From the NCBI GenBank assembly GCA_016223005.1, contig JACRPW010000043.1, forward strand, positions 1-46,703: a stretch of 46,703 bases of DNA. The letters are read 5' to 3'. The position numbers were made by a program, and so were the translations under genes. The notes beneath the pieces were generated by a model. The model was not told where the DNA came from, ran no database searches, and saw only the letters and a program-made list of their open reading frames with translations. The stretch comes from Deltaproteobacteria bacterium (GTDB lineage: Bacteria; Desulfobacterota; GWC2-55-46; UBA9637; GWC2-42-11). This document shows, one piece after another, positions 16,697-24,441 of this stretch (position 1 is its first letter; each line of letters starts with the position of its first letter).

Positions 16697-17275
16697 TCAG
16701 TTCCTGTTTCCGCAGACATAACCGACGCATACCTGCTTAAAGCCTGCATGACAGTTGGCGCAGGTCTCAGGGTTCAAGGGATGTCCCTTGTCTTTTGATG
16801 CAACGGACTTGCCATCTTTAAGCGATACGACATCATAAACAGGCTTTCCGCCCTTGTGGTCTGTCGTAAATGCAACACCGATTTCCTTGAATTCAAGGAT
16901 AGCGGTCTTTCCATCAGGGTATTTGTCCCCTCTTTCCTTATATATCTTCATTACAGCAGGATTTATAAAGGAATAGTATTGTCCTGGTTTTACCGCACAG
17001 TATGTATCTACTGTTGCCTGTAATATGTCGTCTCCACCAAGTGGGAGGACATTAACACCGCATGGAGGAACAAGACCCTTTGCCTTTCCATTTTCCCACT
17101 TTGCCCAGTACATTCCTGGTGTTGGTTTGGACTTATCTTCAGCCTTTGCCGCTGGCGCTGCCTTTGCTGCAGCAGGCGTCTTTGCCGCTGGTGCCGCCTT
17201 TTCTGCAGCAAATGTACTGCTTGCAACTGCTAATGCTATAACAAACATCACAATGCCTAGAAATATCTTTTTCAT
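16697..17275 (-). CDS. Periplasmic monohaem c-type cytochrome, P460-like (tentative)
   Basis: 192 residues. The ATG at 17275 follows a GGAGGGGGGAGA ribosome site and opens a Sec signal peptide (MKKIFLGIVMFVIALAVASSTFA). Next comes a 25-residue Ala/Pro/Lys linker, then a globular domain with GMYWAKWENGKAKGL, two cysteines (VPPCGVN, DTYCAVK), KYPDGKTAILEFKEIGVAF and GGKPVYDVVSLKDG. A single haem site CANCH lies near the C-terminus, after HPLNPET. One haem site at the very C-terminus and the PDGK...ILEFKE pattern recall cytochrome P460 proteins, which act on hydroxylamine or NO, but I cannot confirm the cross-link lysine. It could instead be an unclassified electron carrier. Monocistronic, with a REP-like hairpin behind it. 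Confidence 0.6.
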   Translation of the reverse strand: MKKIFLGIVMFVIALAVASSTFAAEKAAPAAKTPAAAKAAPAAKAEDKSKPTPGMYWAKWENGKAKGLVPPCGVNVLPLGGDDILQATVDTYCAVKPGQYYSFINPAVMKIYKERGDKYPDGKTAILEFKEIGVAFTTDHKGGKPVYDVVSLKDGKSVASKDKGHPLNPETCANCHAGFKQVCVGYVCGNRN

Positions 17276-17451
17276 AATCTCCCCCCTCCTTTTATTTTTG
17301 ACGCTGTGTATATATCTATTCTTAATTATTCTAACCAAAAACATAAAGGACGACTCGCTTCCATCCCCCCTTTCACTATAAAATAACGACCCATAAATAC
17401 TTAAATTCAATGTCATTGTCAATAAAATAATTAAATAAAATAATTAAAGAG

Positions 17452-17476
17452 CAAAAATAGACATTGATTTTTGGGG
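17452..17476 (-). repeat. Copy 2 of the 20-bp AAAAATCAATGTCTATTTTT motif
   Basis: On the minus strand this reads CCCCAAAAATCAATGTCTAT followed by TTTTG, with the 20-base core identical to copies 1 and 3. It sits about 175 bases upstream of the monohaem cytochrome gene and in the same orientation relative to it as the other copies have to their downstream genes. Confidence 0.75.
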
Positions 17477-17554
17477 AAACCTGCGAGTTGGTTGCCATCT
17501 ATAGTGGTTGGCTGGTAAAATTATATATGTTTTTATTTTTCAGCGAAATGTGCA

Positions 17555-17923
17555 CTAAAGGCTTACACGGATTACTGTCTTAACATTCCCCCTGACATTG
17601 AAATCTCCGGCAACATCAAGTTTGCGGGGTTTGAGGGTGTTTTTTAAATCGTCAAATATCTTATTTGCTGCGGATTCGTGCGATATGTGTTGATTTCTGT
17701 ATTTATTAAGATAGAGTTTCAGGGACTTAAGTTCAACTATGTGTCTGTCAGGAATATAGTTTACAAATATTGTTGCAAAGTCAGGGTATCCGGAACGGGG
17801 ACACAAACAGGTAAATTCAGGGTAGGAAATCTCAATTGTATAATCCCTGTCAGGATATGGGTTTTCCCATACCTCTAGTTCTGCTTTTTCTATCATCTCT
17901 TCACCGTATTTCATATTGCCCAT
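17555..17923 (-). CDS. queF: NADPH-dependent 7-cyano-7-deazaguanine reductase QueF
   Basis: Reduces preQ0 to preQ1 for queuosine in tRNA. About 122 residues, matching the short unimodular QueF. The nucleophilic cysteine is in the [18 protein letters not shown] segment, with the catalytic aspartate in PDFA, and the substrate-binding motif [19 protein letters not shown] follows. The start is set at 17923 (GNMKYGEEM); an in-frame ATG nine bases downstream is equally possible and no clear Shine-Dalgarno distinguishes them. It is divergent from the small basic protein gene at 18023, so the 100-base gap must hold both promoters. No other queuosine genes are in the window. Confidence 0.92.
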   Translation of the reverse strand: MGNMKYGEEMIEKAELEVWENPYPDRDYTIEISYPEFTCLCPRSGYPDFATIFVNYIPDRHIVELKSLKLYLNKYRNQHISHESAANKIFDDLKNTLKPRKLDVAGDFNVRGNVKTVIRVSL

Positions 17924-18022
17924 TATATCAGTATGGGAATCCATATCAAAGAAAAAACTTTGCCCATTAAAATATATTTGTGTTATCCTTATATTTACCA
18001 ATCTGTAGGAGGTATATCATTT

Positions 18023-18241
18023 ATGAGAGAAAGAGATAGAGAAATCAGGAGGAGACAGCATAGAAAGGAAAAGGCAAGAAAGGCAAGAACTAATGCATTG
18101 ATTTTGGAGGCAAAGAAAAATCCCAAAAAGGCAAAAGAACCTTTAGAGAAAAAACCTGTAAAACCCACAGTCAAGGTTGTTAAATCACCAAAGGCAAAGA
18201 CTGAGAAAAAACCTGAAGTCAAACAGGAAACTGGTTCTTAA
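18023..18241 (+). CDS. Small lysine/arginine-rich protein (72 aa)
   Basis: AGGAGG at 18007-18012 precedes the ATG at 18023. The protein begins with RERDREIRRRQHRKEKARKARTNALILEAKK and continues with PK-rich repeats (KKPVKPTVKVVKSPKAK). It is strongly basic, low-complexity and without hydrophobic core, so probably disordered. The N-terminal third looks like an RNA-binding helix. I do not recognise a family; small basic proteins of this sort are reported in Nitrospirota-like genomes but function is unknown. It is divergent from queF and upstream of mutL by about 190 bases. Confidence 0.6.
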   Translation: MRERDREIRRRQHRKEKARKARTNALILEAKKNPKKAKEPLEKKPVKPTVKVVKSPKAKTEKKPEVKQETGS

Positions 18242-18434
18242 GATATATAAACCCAGACTATGCATGAATATGACATATATTCCTTCCGCTTGCCATAAAG
18301 ACAGCCGTCCATGTCTGTCTTTACTCTGGAAATTTCCCATTTTTACCATCCGTGGAAAATGGAAAATTTAACAGTCGCTTTAGGAACATATGGTCATATT
18401 TTATTGTTCACGCATTATTTGGGATAAAGGGAAG

Positions 18435-20210
18435 ATGGGCAAAGGTAAAATAAAGATAATGCCGCCTAACATCGCCATAAAAATTGCCGCAGGCGAGGTT
18501 GTAGAGAGTCCTGCATCAGTTGTAAAGGAACTTATAGAAAACTCTATTGATGCCGGTGCAGGTAATATCTCGGTATATATCACAGATGGAGGCAAAGGTT
18601 TAATCAGGGTCAGCGATAATGGTGAAGGCATGGATAAAGAGGGTGCGCTGCTTGCGTTTGAAAGGCATGCAACGAGTAAGATTGTTAAAGAAGATGATTT
18701 ATATTCAATTACCACAATGGGGTTTAGGGGTGAGGCCTTGCCAAGTATTGCCTCTGTCAGCGATACGGTGCTTACGACAAGGACAAGGGGTAAGATTGAA
18801 GGCACACAAATCAGAATAAAGGGGGGGCATGTTGAAGATATAATAGAGTGCGGCTCTCCTGATGGAACTACTGTAGAGGTTAAGGATATATTTTTCAATG
18901 TGCCTGCAAGACTAAAATTTTTAAGGTCTCATGCAACAGAGGTTGGCAATATCCATGATTGGGTCATTCGTTTAAGTCTTGCAAACCCTGATATTAGATT
19001 TAAACTGACCAGTGGTAAGACAGTTCTGTTGGACAGCCGTCAAGATTGTGATTTAAGAGAACGAATCCGCGATGTGTTTGGCAAGGATGTTATTAAAGAA
19101 ATTATCCCTGTTGACTATAGGGAACATGGCATTTCCATAAAGGGTTTTGTATCCAACACAAACCTTTCTTATCCAACAACAAAGGGGATATTTATCTTTG
19201 TAAACAGAAGGTGGATAAGGAATAAGGGTGTTAATTATGCCCTGCTGCGGGCATATAAAAATCTTTTGATGAAAGACCGCTGTCCATTTGCTGCCCTGTT
19301 TATTGAAATCCCGCCGCAGGATGTTGATGTAAATATCCATCCTGCAAAGGTTGAGGTTAGATTCAAAAATCCAAAGTTTATTTACGATACCGTGTCAGAT
19401 GCAATTAAACACGGACTTTACCGGCATCTTGGATCCAAGGGTGAAACATATACCCGTGATATGCAAAGGCAGTGGTCAGGAGACAGGGATTCTGGCAAGA
19501 CTGAATACCTTTCTATGCCGCACTGGAATGGAGAGGTTAAAGAATATCGGGCAAACTATTCCACAGATATTGCAGCAGATAATATCAATCTCTTTTTTAA
19601 AGGTGATTTTAGTTACAACAGCAAAATCAGGTTTGATGAACTGTCCTTTATCGGTCAGTTGTGGGAAGAGTATATCCTGTGCGAGGACCGGGACCAGTTT
19701 TACATAATTGACCAACATGCTGCAGCAGAAAGGGTAACTTATGAAAAACTAAAACTGATGTATAATACATCAGGCATAAAAAGCCAGATGCTCCTTGTCC
19801 CTGAGATGATTGAACTTTCTGTCGCAGAAATATCTGCGATAGAATCGGCTTTTTCTATAATAGAAAAGGCAGGTTTTGAGATAGAGCCTTTTGGCAGCAA
19901 TACAGTTGCAATCAAATCCATCCCCCAAATCCTTTCAGGAAAGGGGTGCGGCAGTTTAATTAAGGATATGGCAGAAGAGATTGTATCTATGGATAAGACA
20001 ACAGCAGTAGATGATGTGATTGAGGCAATAATGGTAAGGATTGCATGCCATACCGTAATAAGAGGCAAAAGGGTGCTTGCAAGGGAAGAGGTAAATGCCC
20101 TGCTTAAGCAGATGTCAGAGACTGATTTTGCATCAAACTGTCCGCATGGAAGGCCTGCGGTAAAAAAACTGTCAAGGATAGAGATAGAAACAATGTTCAA
20201 AAGGAGATGA
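18435..20210 (+). CDS. mutL: DNA mismatch repair protein MutL
   Basis: GHKL ATPase that links MutS mismatch recognition to strand incision. 591 residues. N-terminal ATPase motifs: KELIENSIDAGAGNI, SDNGEGM, TMGFRGEALPSIASVS and the GTTVEVKDIFFNVPARLKFL segment. The C-terminal dimerisation/nuclease domain holds DQHAAAERVTYE, the metal-binding endonuclease motif of MutL proteins lacking a MutH partner, plus ACHTVIRGKR and CPHGRP near the end. So this MutL is probably a nicking enzyme itself. The start at 18435 (GKGKIKIMPP) follows AAGGGAAG; ORF upstream of it has no MutL similarity. mutS is not in the window. The stop is five bases before a MITE that separates it from miaA. Confidence 0.93.
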   Translation: MGKGKIKIMPPNIAIKIAAGEVVESPASVVKELIENSIDAGAGNISVYITDGGKGLIRVSDNGEGMDKEGALLAFERHATSKIVKEDDLYSITTMGFRGEALPSIASVSDTVLTTRTRGKIEGTQIRIKGGHVEDIIECGSPDGTTVEVKDIFFNVPARLKFLRSHATEVGNIHDWVIRLSLANPDIRFKLTSGKTVLLDSRQDCDLRERIRDVFGKDVIKEIIPVDYREHGISIKGFVSNTNLSYPTTKGIFIFVNRRWIRNKGVNYALLRAYKNLLMKDRCPFAALFIEIPPQDVDVNIHPAKVEVRFKNPKFIYDTVSDAIKHGLYRHLGSKGETYTRDMQRQWSGDRDSGKTEYLSMPHWNGEVKEYRANYSTDIAADNINLFFKGDFSYNSKIRFDELSFIGQLWEEYILCEDRDQFYIIDQHAAAERVTYEKLKLMYNTSGIKSQMLLVPEMIELSVAEISAIESAFSIIEKAGFEIEPFGSNTVAIKSIPQILSGKGCGSLIKDMAEEIVSMDKTTAVDDVIEAIMVRIACHTVIRGKRVLAREEVNALLKQMSETDFASNCPHGRPAVKKLSRIEIETMFKRR

Positions 20211-20215
20211 TAGAC

Positions 20216-20398
20216 TTAACCCGAAAAATGCATTTGAATATCTATTACGACTTGAAATCAGCCCTACAGGCTGTGTTGCAGAAAGAGATTTTGACATCGA
20301 AATATTCCAATATTCCTTCTGCCAAAATCTTTTCTGCGCCTTGCCTGCAGGGCTTCTTCTGCGTCTCATGACGATTTCAACTGCATTTTTTGGGTTAA
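20216..20398 (-). mobile_element. Foldback MITE, copy 2 (183 bp, intact ends)
   Basis: Left end TTAACCCGAAAAATGCA (20216-20232) and right end TGCATTTTTTGGGTTAA (20382-20398) are inverted repeats with one mismatch. The interior contains the long stem around CCCTACAGGC/GCCTGCAGGG. It matches copy 1 at 16448-16625 in reverse orientation. It has no ORF of its own, lies between mutL and miaA, and its right half overlaps the 5' end of miaA. No target duplication was convincing. Confidence 0.85.
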
Positions 20399-21312
20399 AA
20401 ATAAAGATTGTTGTAATAGCAGGTCCGACGGCATCAGGAAAGTCAGAGATTGCGGTAAGACTGGCAGAGAGGTTTAATGCTGAAATTGTCAATGCAGACT
20501 CCATGCAGGTATATAGATTCATGGATATAGGGACAGCAAAACCCTCTGCCCCTGACAGATTACGGATAAGACACCATGTTACAGATATTGTAAATCCTGA
20601 TGAAGACTATACCGCTGCACAGTATAAATTTGACGCTGCAAGGGCAATAGATGATATACGGAAGCGGGGTAAAAATATCTTTGTAGTGGGCGGCACAGGG
20701 CTTTATATCAGGGCGCTCACAAGAGGGCTCTTTAAAGGTCCTGGTAGAAATGAGATGCTGCGGATGAAACTTGAGAGGTTGTCTGAAAAAAAAGGGAATG
20801 GATACCTCTATAGGATATTAAAAAGGGTTGACCCTGTATCTGCTTCAAAGATACACCCTAATAATGAGGCGAGGATTGTAAGGGCATTGGAGGTATATCT
20901 TTCTGCAGGTAAATCTATATCATCATTTCAGATGGAGCATGGTTTTATGGAAACGCCTTACAAGACCTTGTATATAGGGCTTGCAAAAGACAGGCTCATG
21001 CTGTATCAGGATATAGATACAAGGGTTGAGGGGATGATTGAGGCAGGGTTCATAGATGAGGTGAAAAGGCTTCTGGATATGGGTTTTGCCCCTGAACTGA
21101 AACCAATGCAGGCTTTAGGATATAAAGAGGCAGTGCTTTACCTTCACGGGAAAATAGGTTTTGATGATATGGATAGAGAAATCAAAAAGAATACAAAAAG
21201 GTATGCCAAGAGACAACTAACATGGTTTAAAAAAGAACCTGATATAATCTGGCTTGGTGCAGAAGATGGGCCTCAAATTACCTATCAAGTAAAAAGGTTT
21301 TTGGAAGGGTGA
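20368..21312 (+). CDS. miaA: tRNA dimethylallyltransferase MiaA (start inside MITE)
   Basis: Adds the dimethylallyl group to A37 of UNN-reading tRNAs. Motifs: P-loop VVIAGPTASGKSEIAV, NADSMQVYRFMDIGTAKP, HHVTDIVNPDEDYTAAQY, VVGGTGLYIRALTRG and KRLLDMGFAPELKPMQALGYKE. The normal N-terminus of the family would be close to KIKIVVIAGPTASGKS, but no start codon is left there; the first in-frame ATG is at 20368, inside the MITE, adding the ten MITE-coded residues MTISTAFFGL. A TTG at 20341 is the other option. So the native start appears to have been replaced by the element. It is followed two bases later by the next gene. Confidence 0.9.
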   Translation: MTISTAFFGLKIKIVVIAGPTASGKSEIAVRLAERFNAEIVNADSMQVYRFMDIGTAKPSAPDRLRIRHHVTDIVNPDEDYTAAQYKFDAARAIDDIRKRGKNIFVVGGTGLYIRALTRGLFKGPGRNEMLRMKLERLSEKKGNGYLYRILKRVDPVSASKIHPNNEARIVRALEVYLSAGKSISSFQMEHGFMETPYKTLYIGLAKDRLMLYQDIDTRVEGMIEAGFIDEVKRLLDMGFAPELKPMQALGYKEAVLYLHGKIGFDDMDREIKKNTKRYAKRQLTWFKKEPDIIWLGAEDGPQITYQVKRFLEG

Positions 21313-21313
21313 A

Positions 21314-22024
21314 ATGCAAGATTATATTAATTATATCATGGCAGGGTTTTTCTTTTTTATATTTTTGTTTTGCAAGCCCTTTCCCCTGGCTGCATCTGAA
21401 TATATAAGAATAGAAACTTATGGCAAGGCTCAAATCATGGATGGTAATCTTGCGCAGGCAAAGGATATGGCGCTTAGCGCCGCCCTTAAGAATGCCATAG
21501 AAGAGGCTGTTAAAAATGAACCATTTTTAGTTGATATAGAGAAGAACAAGGTGGTTTTAATAGATAAGGTCTTCTCAAAGGCAAGTGTCTATATTGCAAA
21601 TTTCCGTATAGTATTAGAAGAACAAATGGAAGAGATGCAGGAAGGCGAACCAATGGCTTTGCCGTTTTACAGAATATATCTTGAGGCCGGCATCTCAAGG
21701 GACATTTTAAATAATGACCTTATTAACTTAAGTATAATCAAAGATTTTAGCGATACCCCGCGGATTATAAATTTGAGTATTAACGATATATATGAATATA
21801 AAGATTTTATAAGATTAAAAGATGCCTTAAAGGATGTGAAAGGTGTCAGAGGGATTTTTTACAGGCAATTTTCCAGAGGGAAAATAACAATGGCGATAAA
21901 GTCCACTGCTCTCCCGACAACGATTACAGATGGTTTAGTTTCAAAAGACTTCGTGGATTTTAAGGTAGAAATAATATCTGCATCTGATACCCTGCTGGAT
22001 TTAAAAATAATAAAAAGGAGATAG
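21314..22024 (+). CDS. Secreted protein with FlgT/LPP20-like N-terminal domain
   Basis: 236 residues. A hydrophobic N-terminal segment (MAGFFFFIFLFCKPFPLAAS) looks like a signal peptide. Next, YGKAQIMDGNLAQAKDMALSAALKNAIEEAV resembles the N-terminal repeat domain of flagellar assembly protein T and LPP20-type lipoproteins, where a glycine-start strand is followed by a helix of Ala-rich repeats. The C-terminal half is mixed alpha/beta with no recognised motif. No flagellar genes are around, so a general envelope role is more likely than flagellar assembly. It begins one base after the miaA stop and is probably co-transcribed with the lipoprotein gene behind it. Confidence 0.55.
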   Translation: MQDYINYIMAGFFFFIFLFCKPFPLAASEYIRIETYGKAQIMDGNLAQAKDMALSAALKNAIEEAVKNEPFLVDIEKNKVVLIDKVFSKASVYIANFRIVLEEQMEEMQEGEPMALPFYRIYLEAGISRDILNNDLINLSIIKDFSDTPRIINLSINDIYEYKDFIRLKDALKDVKGVRGIFYRQFSRGKITMAIKSTALPTTITDGLVSKDFVDFKVEIISASDTLLDLKIIKRR

Positions 22025-22037
22025 TTATTAAAGACCT

Positions 22038-22664
22038 ATGAAAAGACTAATGGTAATCCTTATACTGCTTGGCGTATCTGGCTGTGGACATGCGGTTCCG
22101 CATAAGATAGCAAAAGATTACAAAAATAAGATTACTGGGACTATCGCAGTCCTGCCTGTAATAGGTGAAAAGGCTGATAGCGATGTCAGGTATCTGTTTC
22201 GCATTATGACACAGGAGAGACTGCATCAGATGAACTATAACCCTTTGCCGATTGGGGTTGTTGATGAAAAACTCACATCAGCAAATATCGGCAAAAAGGA
22301 ATTCCTCTCCAAACCGCCTGCTGAAATGGCAGGGCTTCTCGGTGTTGATGCTGTTATCTATATTACCATAACTGACTATGACAGGGATTTTCTGATAACA
22401 TACGCATCCCTGGGCATAGAGGCAAGATTTGATATGTATCTGGGTGCTGCCGGCGAGAAGATATGGACTGCCAAATATAAGCACAAGGAATCAGATTTCG
22501 GCATAGATAAAAATATGCTGAAAATCCAGATTACAAAAATCTACGAGCCGATTATTCAAAGGATCGTTGATGCTGCATTTTCAACCCTTCCTGCAAACCC
22601 TGAAAAAAGGGAAATAATTAAACAGGGAGAAGACAAAAAGAGATATTTTGAATGGTTAAAATAA
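22038..22664 (+). CDS. DUF799/GNA1162-like lipoprotein
   Basis: 208 residues with a lipoprotein signal peptide (LMVILILLGVSGC, Cys16 as the lipidation site). The mature region begins with HKIAKDYKNKITGTIAVLPVIGEKADSDVRYLF and contains LLGVDAVIYITITDYDR and a long helix near IYEPIIQRIVDAAFSTLP, matching DUF799. Related lipoproteins act with CsgG-like and LPP20-like proteins in outer-membrane assemblies; here it directly follows a FlgT/LPP20-like secreted protein, consistent with a two-protein envelope module. A CsgG homologue is not seen in the window. It overlaps the start of pgsA by 13 bases. Confidence 0.65.
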   Translation: MKRLMVILILLGVSGCGHAVPHKIAKDYKNKITGTIAVLPVIGEKADSDVRYLFRIMTQERLHQMNYNPLPIGVVDEKLTSANIGKKEFLSKPPAEMAGLLGVDAVIYITITDYDRDFLITYASLGIEARFDMYLGAAGEKIWTAKYKHKESDFGIDKNMLKIQITKIYEPIIQRIVDAAFSTLPANPEKREIIKQGEDKKRYFEWLK

Positions 22665-23179
22665 ATATCCCTAATCTTTTAACTATATTCCGTATACTTC
22701 TTGTCCCGGTTTTTATTATCCTCATAATAAATTATGAATTAAAAACTGCCCTTTTGGTTTTTATACTTGCCGCGGTAACAGATGGTCTGGATGGGCTCAT
22801 TGCCAGGGTTTTCAATCAGAAGACAAAATTGGGTGCATATCTGGACCCTGTTGCAGATAAATTACTTCTGGCGTCTGCATATATAACCCTTGCTGCACAA
22901 AATATCCTCCCAAACTGGCTGACTGTAATAGTTGTAAGCAGGGATGTGATAATACTCATCGGCATTGTAGTCCTTGTTGTTATGGGTAAACCTGTGGAAA
23001 TAAAACCGTCAATGATTAGCAAGACTACAACAGCATTGCAGATATTAACGGTTGTCTTTACCATTGTTTGGTTTAGTATACCTTCAATCATAACATCCTC
23101 CCTTATCCCATTGACAGCAATCTTTACAATAGCATCTGGCATCTATTATATTTACAGAGGGGTAGGGAGGCTTAACTGA
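22652..23179 (+). CDS. pgsA: CDP-diacylglycerol-glycerol-3-phosphate 3-phosphatidyltransferase
   Basis: Integral membrane enzyme of phosphatidylglycerol synthesis, 175 residues. The CDP-alcohol phosphotransferase motif is intact: DGLDGLIARVFNQKTKLGAY followed by LDPVADK (D-G-x2-A-R-x8-G-x3-D-x3-D). N-terminal INIPNLLTIFRILLVPVF is typical of PgsA. Five to six hydrophobic helices are visible. Its start overlaps the end of the preceding lipoprotein gene and its TGA overlaps the ATG of the ydcF-like gene, so all three are translationally coupled. Confidence 0.9.
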   Translation: MVKINIPNLLTIFRILLVPVFIILIINYELKTALLVFILAAVTDGLDGLIARVFNQKTKLGAYLDPVADKLLLASAYITLAAQNILPNWLTVIVVSRDVIILIGIVVLVVMGKPVEIKPSMISKTTTALQILTVVFTIVWFSIPSIITSSLIPLTAIFTIASGIYYIYRGVGRLN

Positions 23180-23760
23180 TGAAAACATATATAATAGTAA
23201 TCTCTGTCTTGATTTTAGCAGCTTATCTATTTATTTCCTTTATCCATAACATGAGCGGTTATAAAGATGCGGGGATGTCTTCGGATGTTATAGTTGTCCT
23301 AACCGGAGGGACAGGCAGGATAGAAACCGGAGCCTCCCTTTTATCAAAAGGACGGGCGCCATTTCTCATCCTGTCAGGTGTAAACAGAGAATCTGACCTG
23401 AAGTCAATATTCTTCAAGACAAATATAGATATTGATTCCAAAAGGGTAATCCTTGAAACCAGCTCAAAAAGCACTTATGAAAACGCTGTGGAGGTAAAGG
23501 CAATTCTGAAGGAAAAGGGGTTTAAGGATATTGTCCTTGTTACATCTAACTATCACACGAAGAGGGCATTTTACATATTTAGAAAGGTCTTGCCGCCTGA
23601 TGTGAAGATACAAACCCATCCTGTGTCTACGCCTAATTTTGACGAAAACAGGTGGTGGCAGCATGCGACCAGTATAGGAATAGTCGTTATGGAGTTTATA
23701 AAATTTTACTGGTATAAAGTGCAATTATATTTCTACACAATCCCCTACATTAACAATTAA
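23179..23760 (+). CDS. YdcF/SanA-type DUF218 membrane-anchored protein
   Basis: 193 residues with one N-terminal transmembrane helix (IVISVLILAAYLFISFIHNM) and a DUF218 domain: VIVVLTGGTGRIETGASLLSKGR, then FLILSGVNRES, ETSSKSTYENAVEVK and VLVTSNYHTKRAFYIFRKVLP. The S-T-x-E-N-A motif and the TSxYHxxRA motif are diagnostic. ElyC and SanA, members of this group, influence envelope polymer synthesis; the exact reaction is not known. The last 36 bases overlap the convergent UPF0173 gene. Confidence 0.8.
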   Translation: MKTYIIVISVLILAAYLFISFIHNMSGYKDAGMSSDVIVVLTGGTGRIETGASLLSKGRAPFLILSGVNRESDLKSIFFKTNIDIDSKRVILETSSKSTYENAVEVKAILKEKGFKDIVLVTSNYHTKRAFYIFRKVLPPDVKIQTHPVSTPNFDENRWWQHATSIGIVVMEFIKFYWYKVQLYFYTIPYINN

Positions 23761-24396
23761 ACACCTTGTATCAGAACCCTTCAAACCATCCACAAATTTC
23801 TGTGGGTCCTGTTTTATTACATCCCATGTATTGTAGTGCATTGGTATCACTGTTTTTGGTTTTAAGAACTCCACTGCCCTTATGGCATCTTCTATGCCCA
23901 TTGTAAAATTATCTCCAATGGGGAGGAGCGCCACATCTATATTATTGGTTTCTCCTATGAGTTTCATGTCATAGAAAAGCCCTGTATCCCCTGCATGGTA
24001 TATTGTTTTGCCTTCCATTGTTACAATAAACCCGCAGGGATTTCCTGTTGCACCTGTGTCAGTCGTTGAGCCGTGATGGGCAATAGTAAGTTTAACCCTG
24101 CCAAATGGAAACTCATGACTGCCGCCAATGTGCATGGGATGTCCTTTTGCACCCTTTGCCTCGCAGTAGCCTACAAGTTCATACGGTGCGATTACAGGGG
24201 TAAGGCATCTCTTGCTTATAAAAACAGCATCACCAAGATGGTCTGCATGACCGTGGCTTACAAGGATTGCATCAACATGGACATCATCCGGCTTTATCTT
24301 TGCCGCAGGATTGCCATTTAAGAACGGGTCAAATATTATGCTGTGTTTACTTCCCTCCAGAATAAAACATGAATGACCGTGATATGTTAGTTTCAT
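23725..24396 (-). CDS. UPF0173 metal-dependent hydrolase (metallo-beta-lactamase fold)
   Basis: 223 residues with the metal site SHGHADHLGD near residue 50, a HHGSTTDTGATGNPCGF segment, GKTIYHAGDTGLF and IPMHYNTWDVI. These fit the UPF0173 (YtkL-like) family of the metallo-beta-lactamase superfamily, whose substrates are not established. AGGAGG precedes the ATG at 24396. It is downstream of the HD-GYP gene on the same strand with a 45-base gap and converges on the ydcF-like gene. Confidence 0.88.
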   Translation of the reverse strand: MKLTYHGHSCFILEGSKHSIIFDPFLNGNPAAKIKPDDVHVDAILVSHGHADHLGDAVFISKRCLTPVIAPYELVGYCEAKGAKGHPMHIGGSHEFPFGRVKLTIAHHGSTTDTGATGNPCGFIVTMEGKTIYHAGDTGLFYDMKLIGETNNIDVALLPIGDNFTMGIEDAIRAVEFLKPKTVIPMHYNTWDVIKQDPQKFVDGLKGSDTRCLIVNVGDCVEI

Positions 24397-24441
24397 ATAA
24401 CTAGCCTCCTTTAAATGGTTTTTAAAAAATAGTTTAGATTG

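Noticed and set aside
16431-16730. N-terminal extension of the nucleotidyltransferase fusion through the MITE
   Set aside because: The extension is translated mobile-element and REP sequence; AGGAG plus ATG at 16430 matches the family start.
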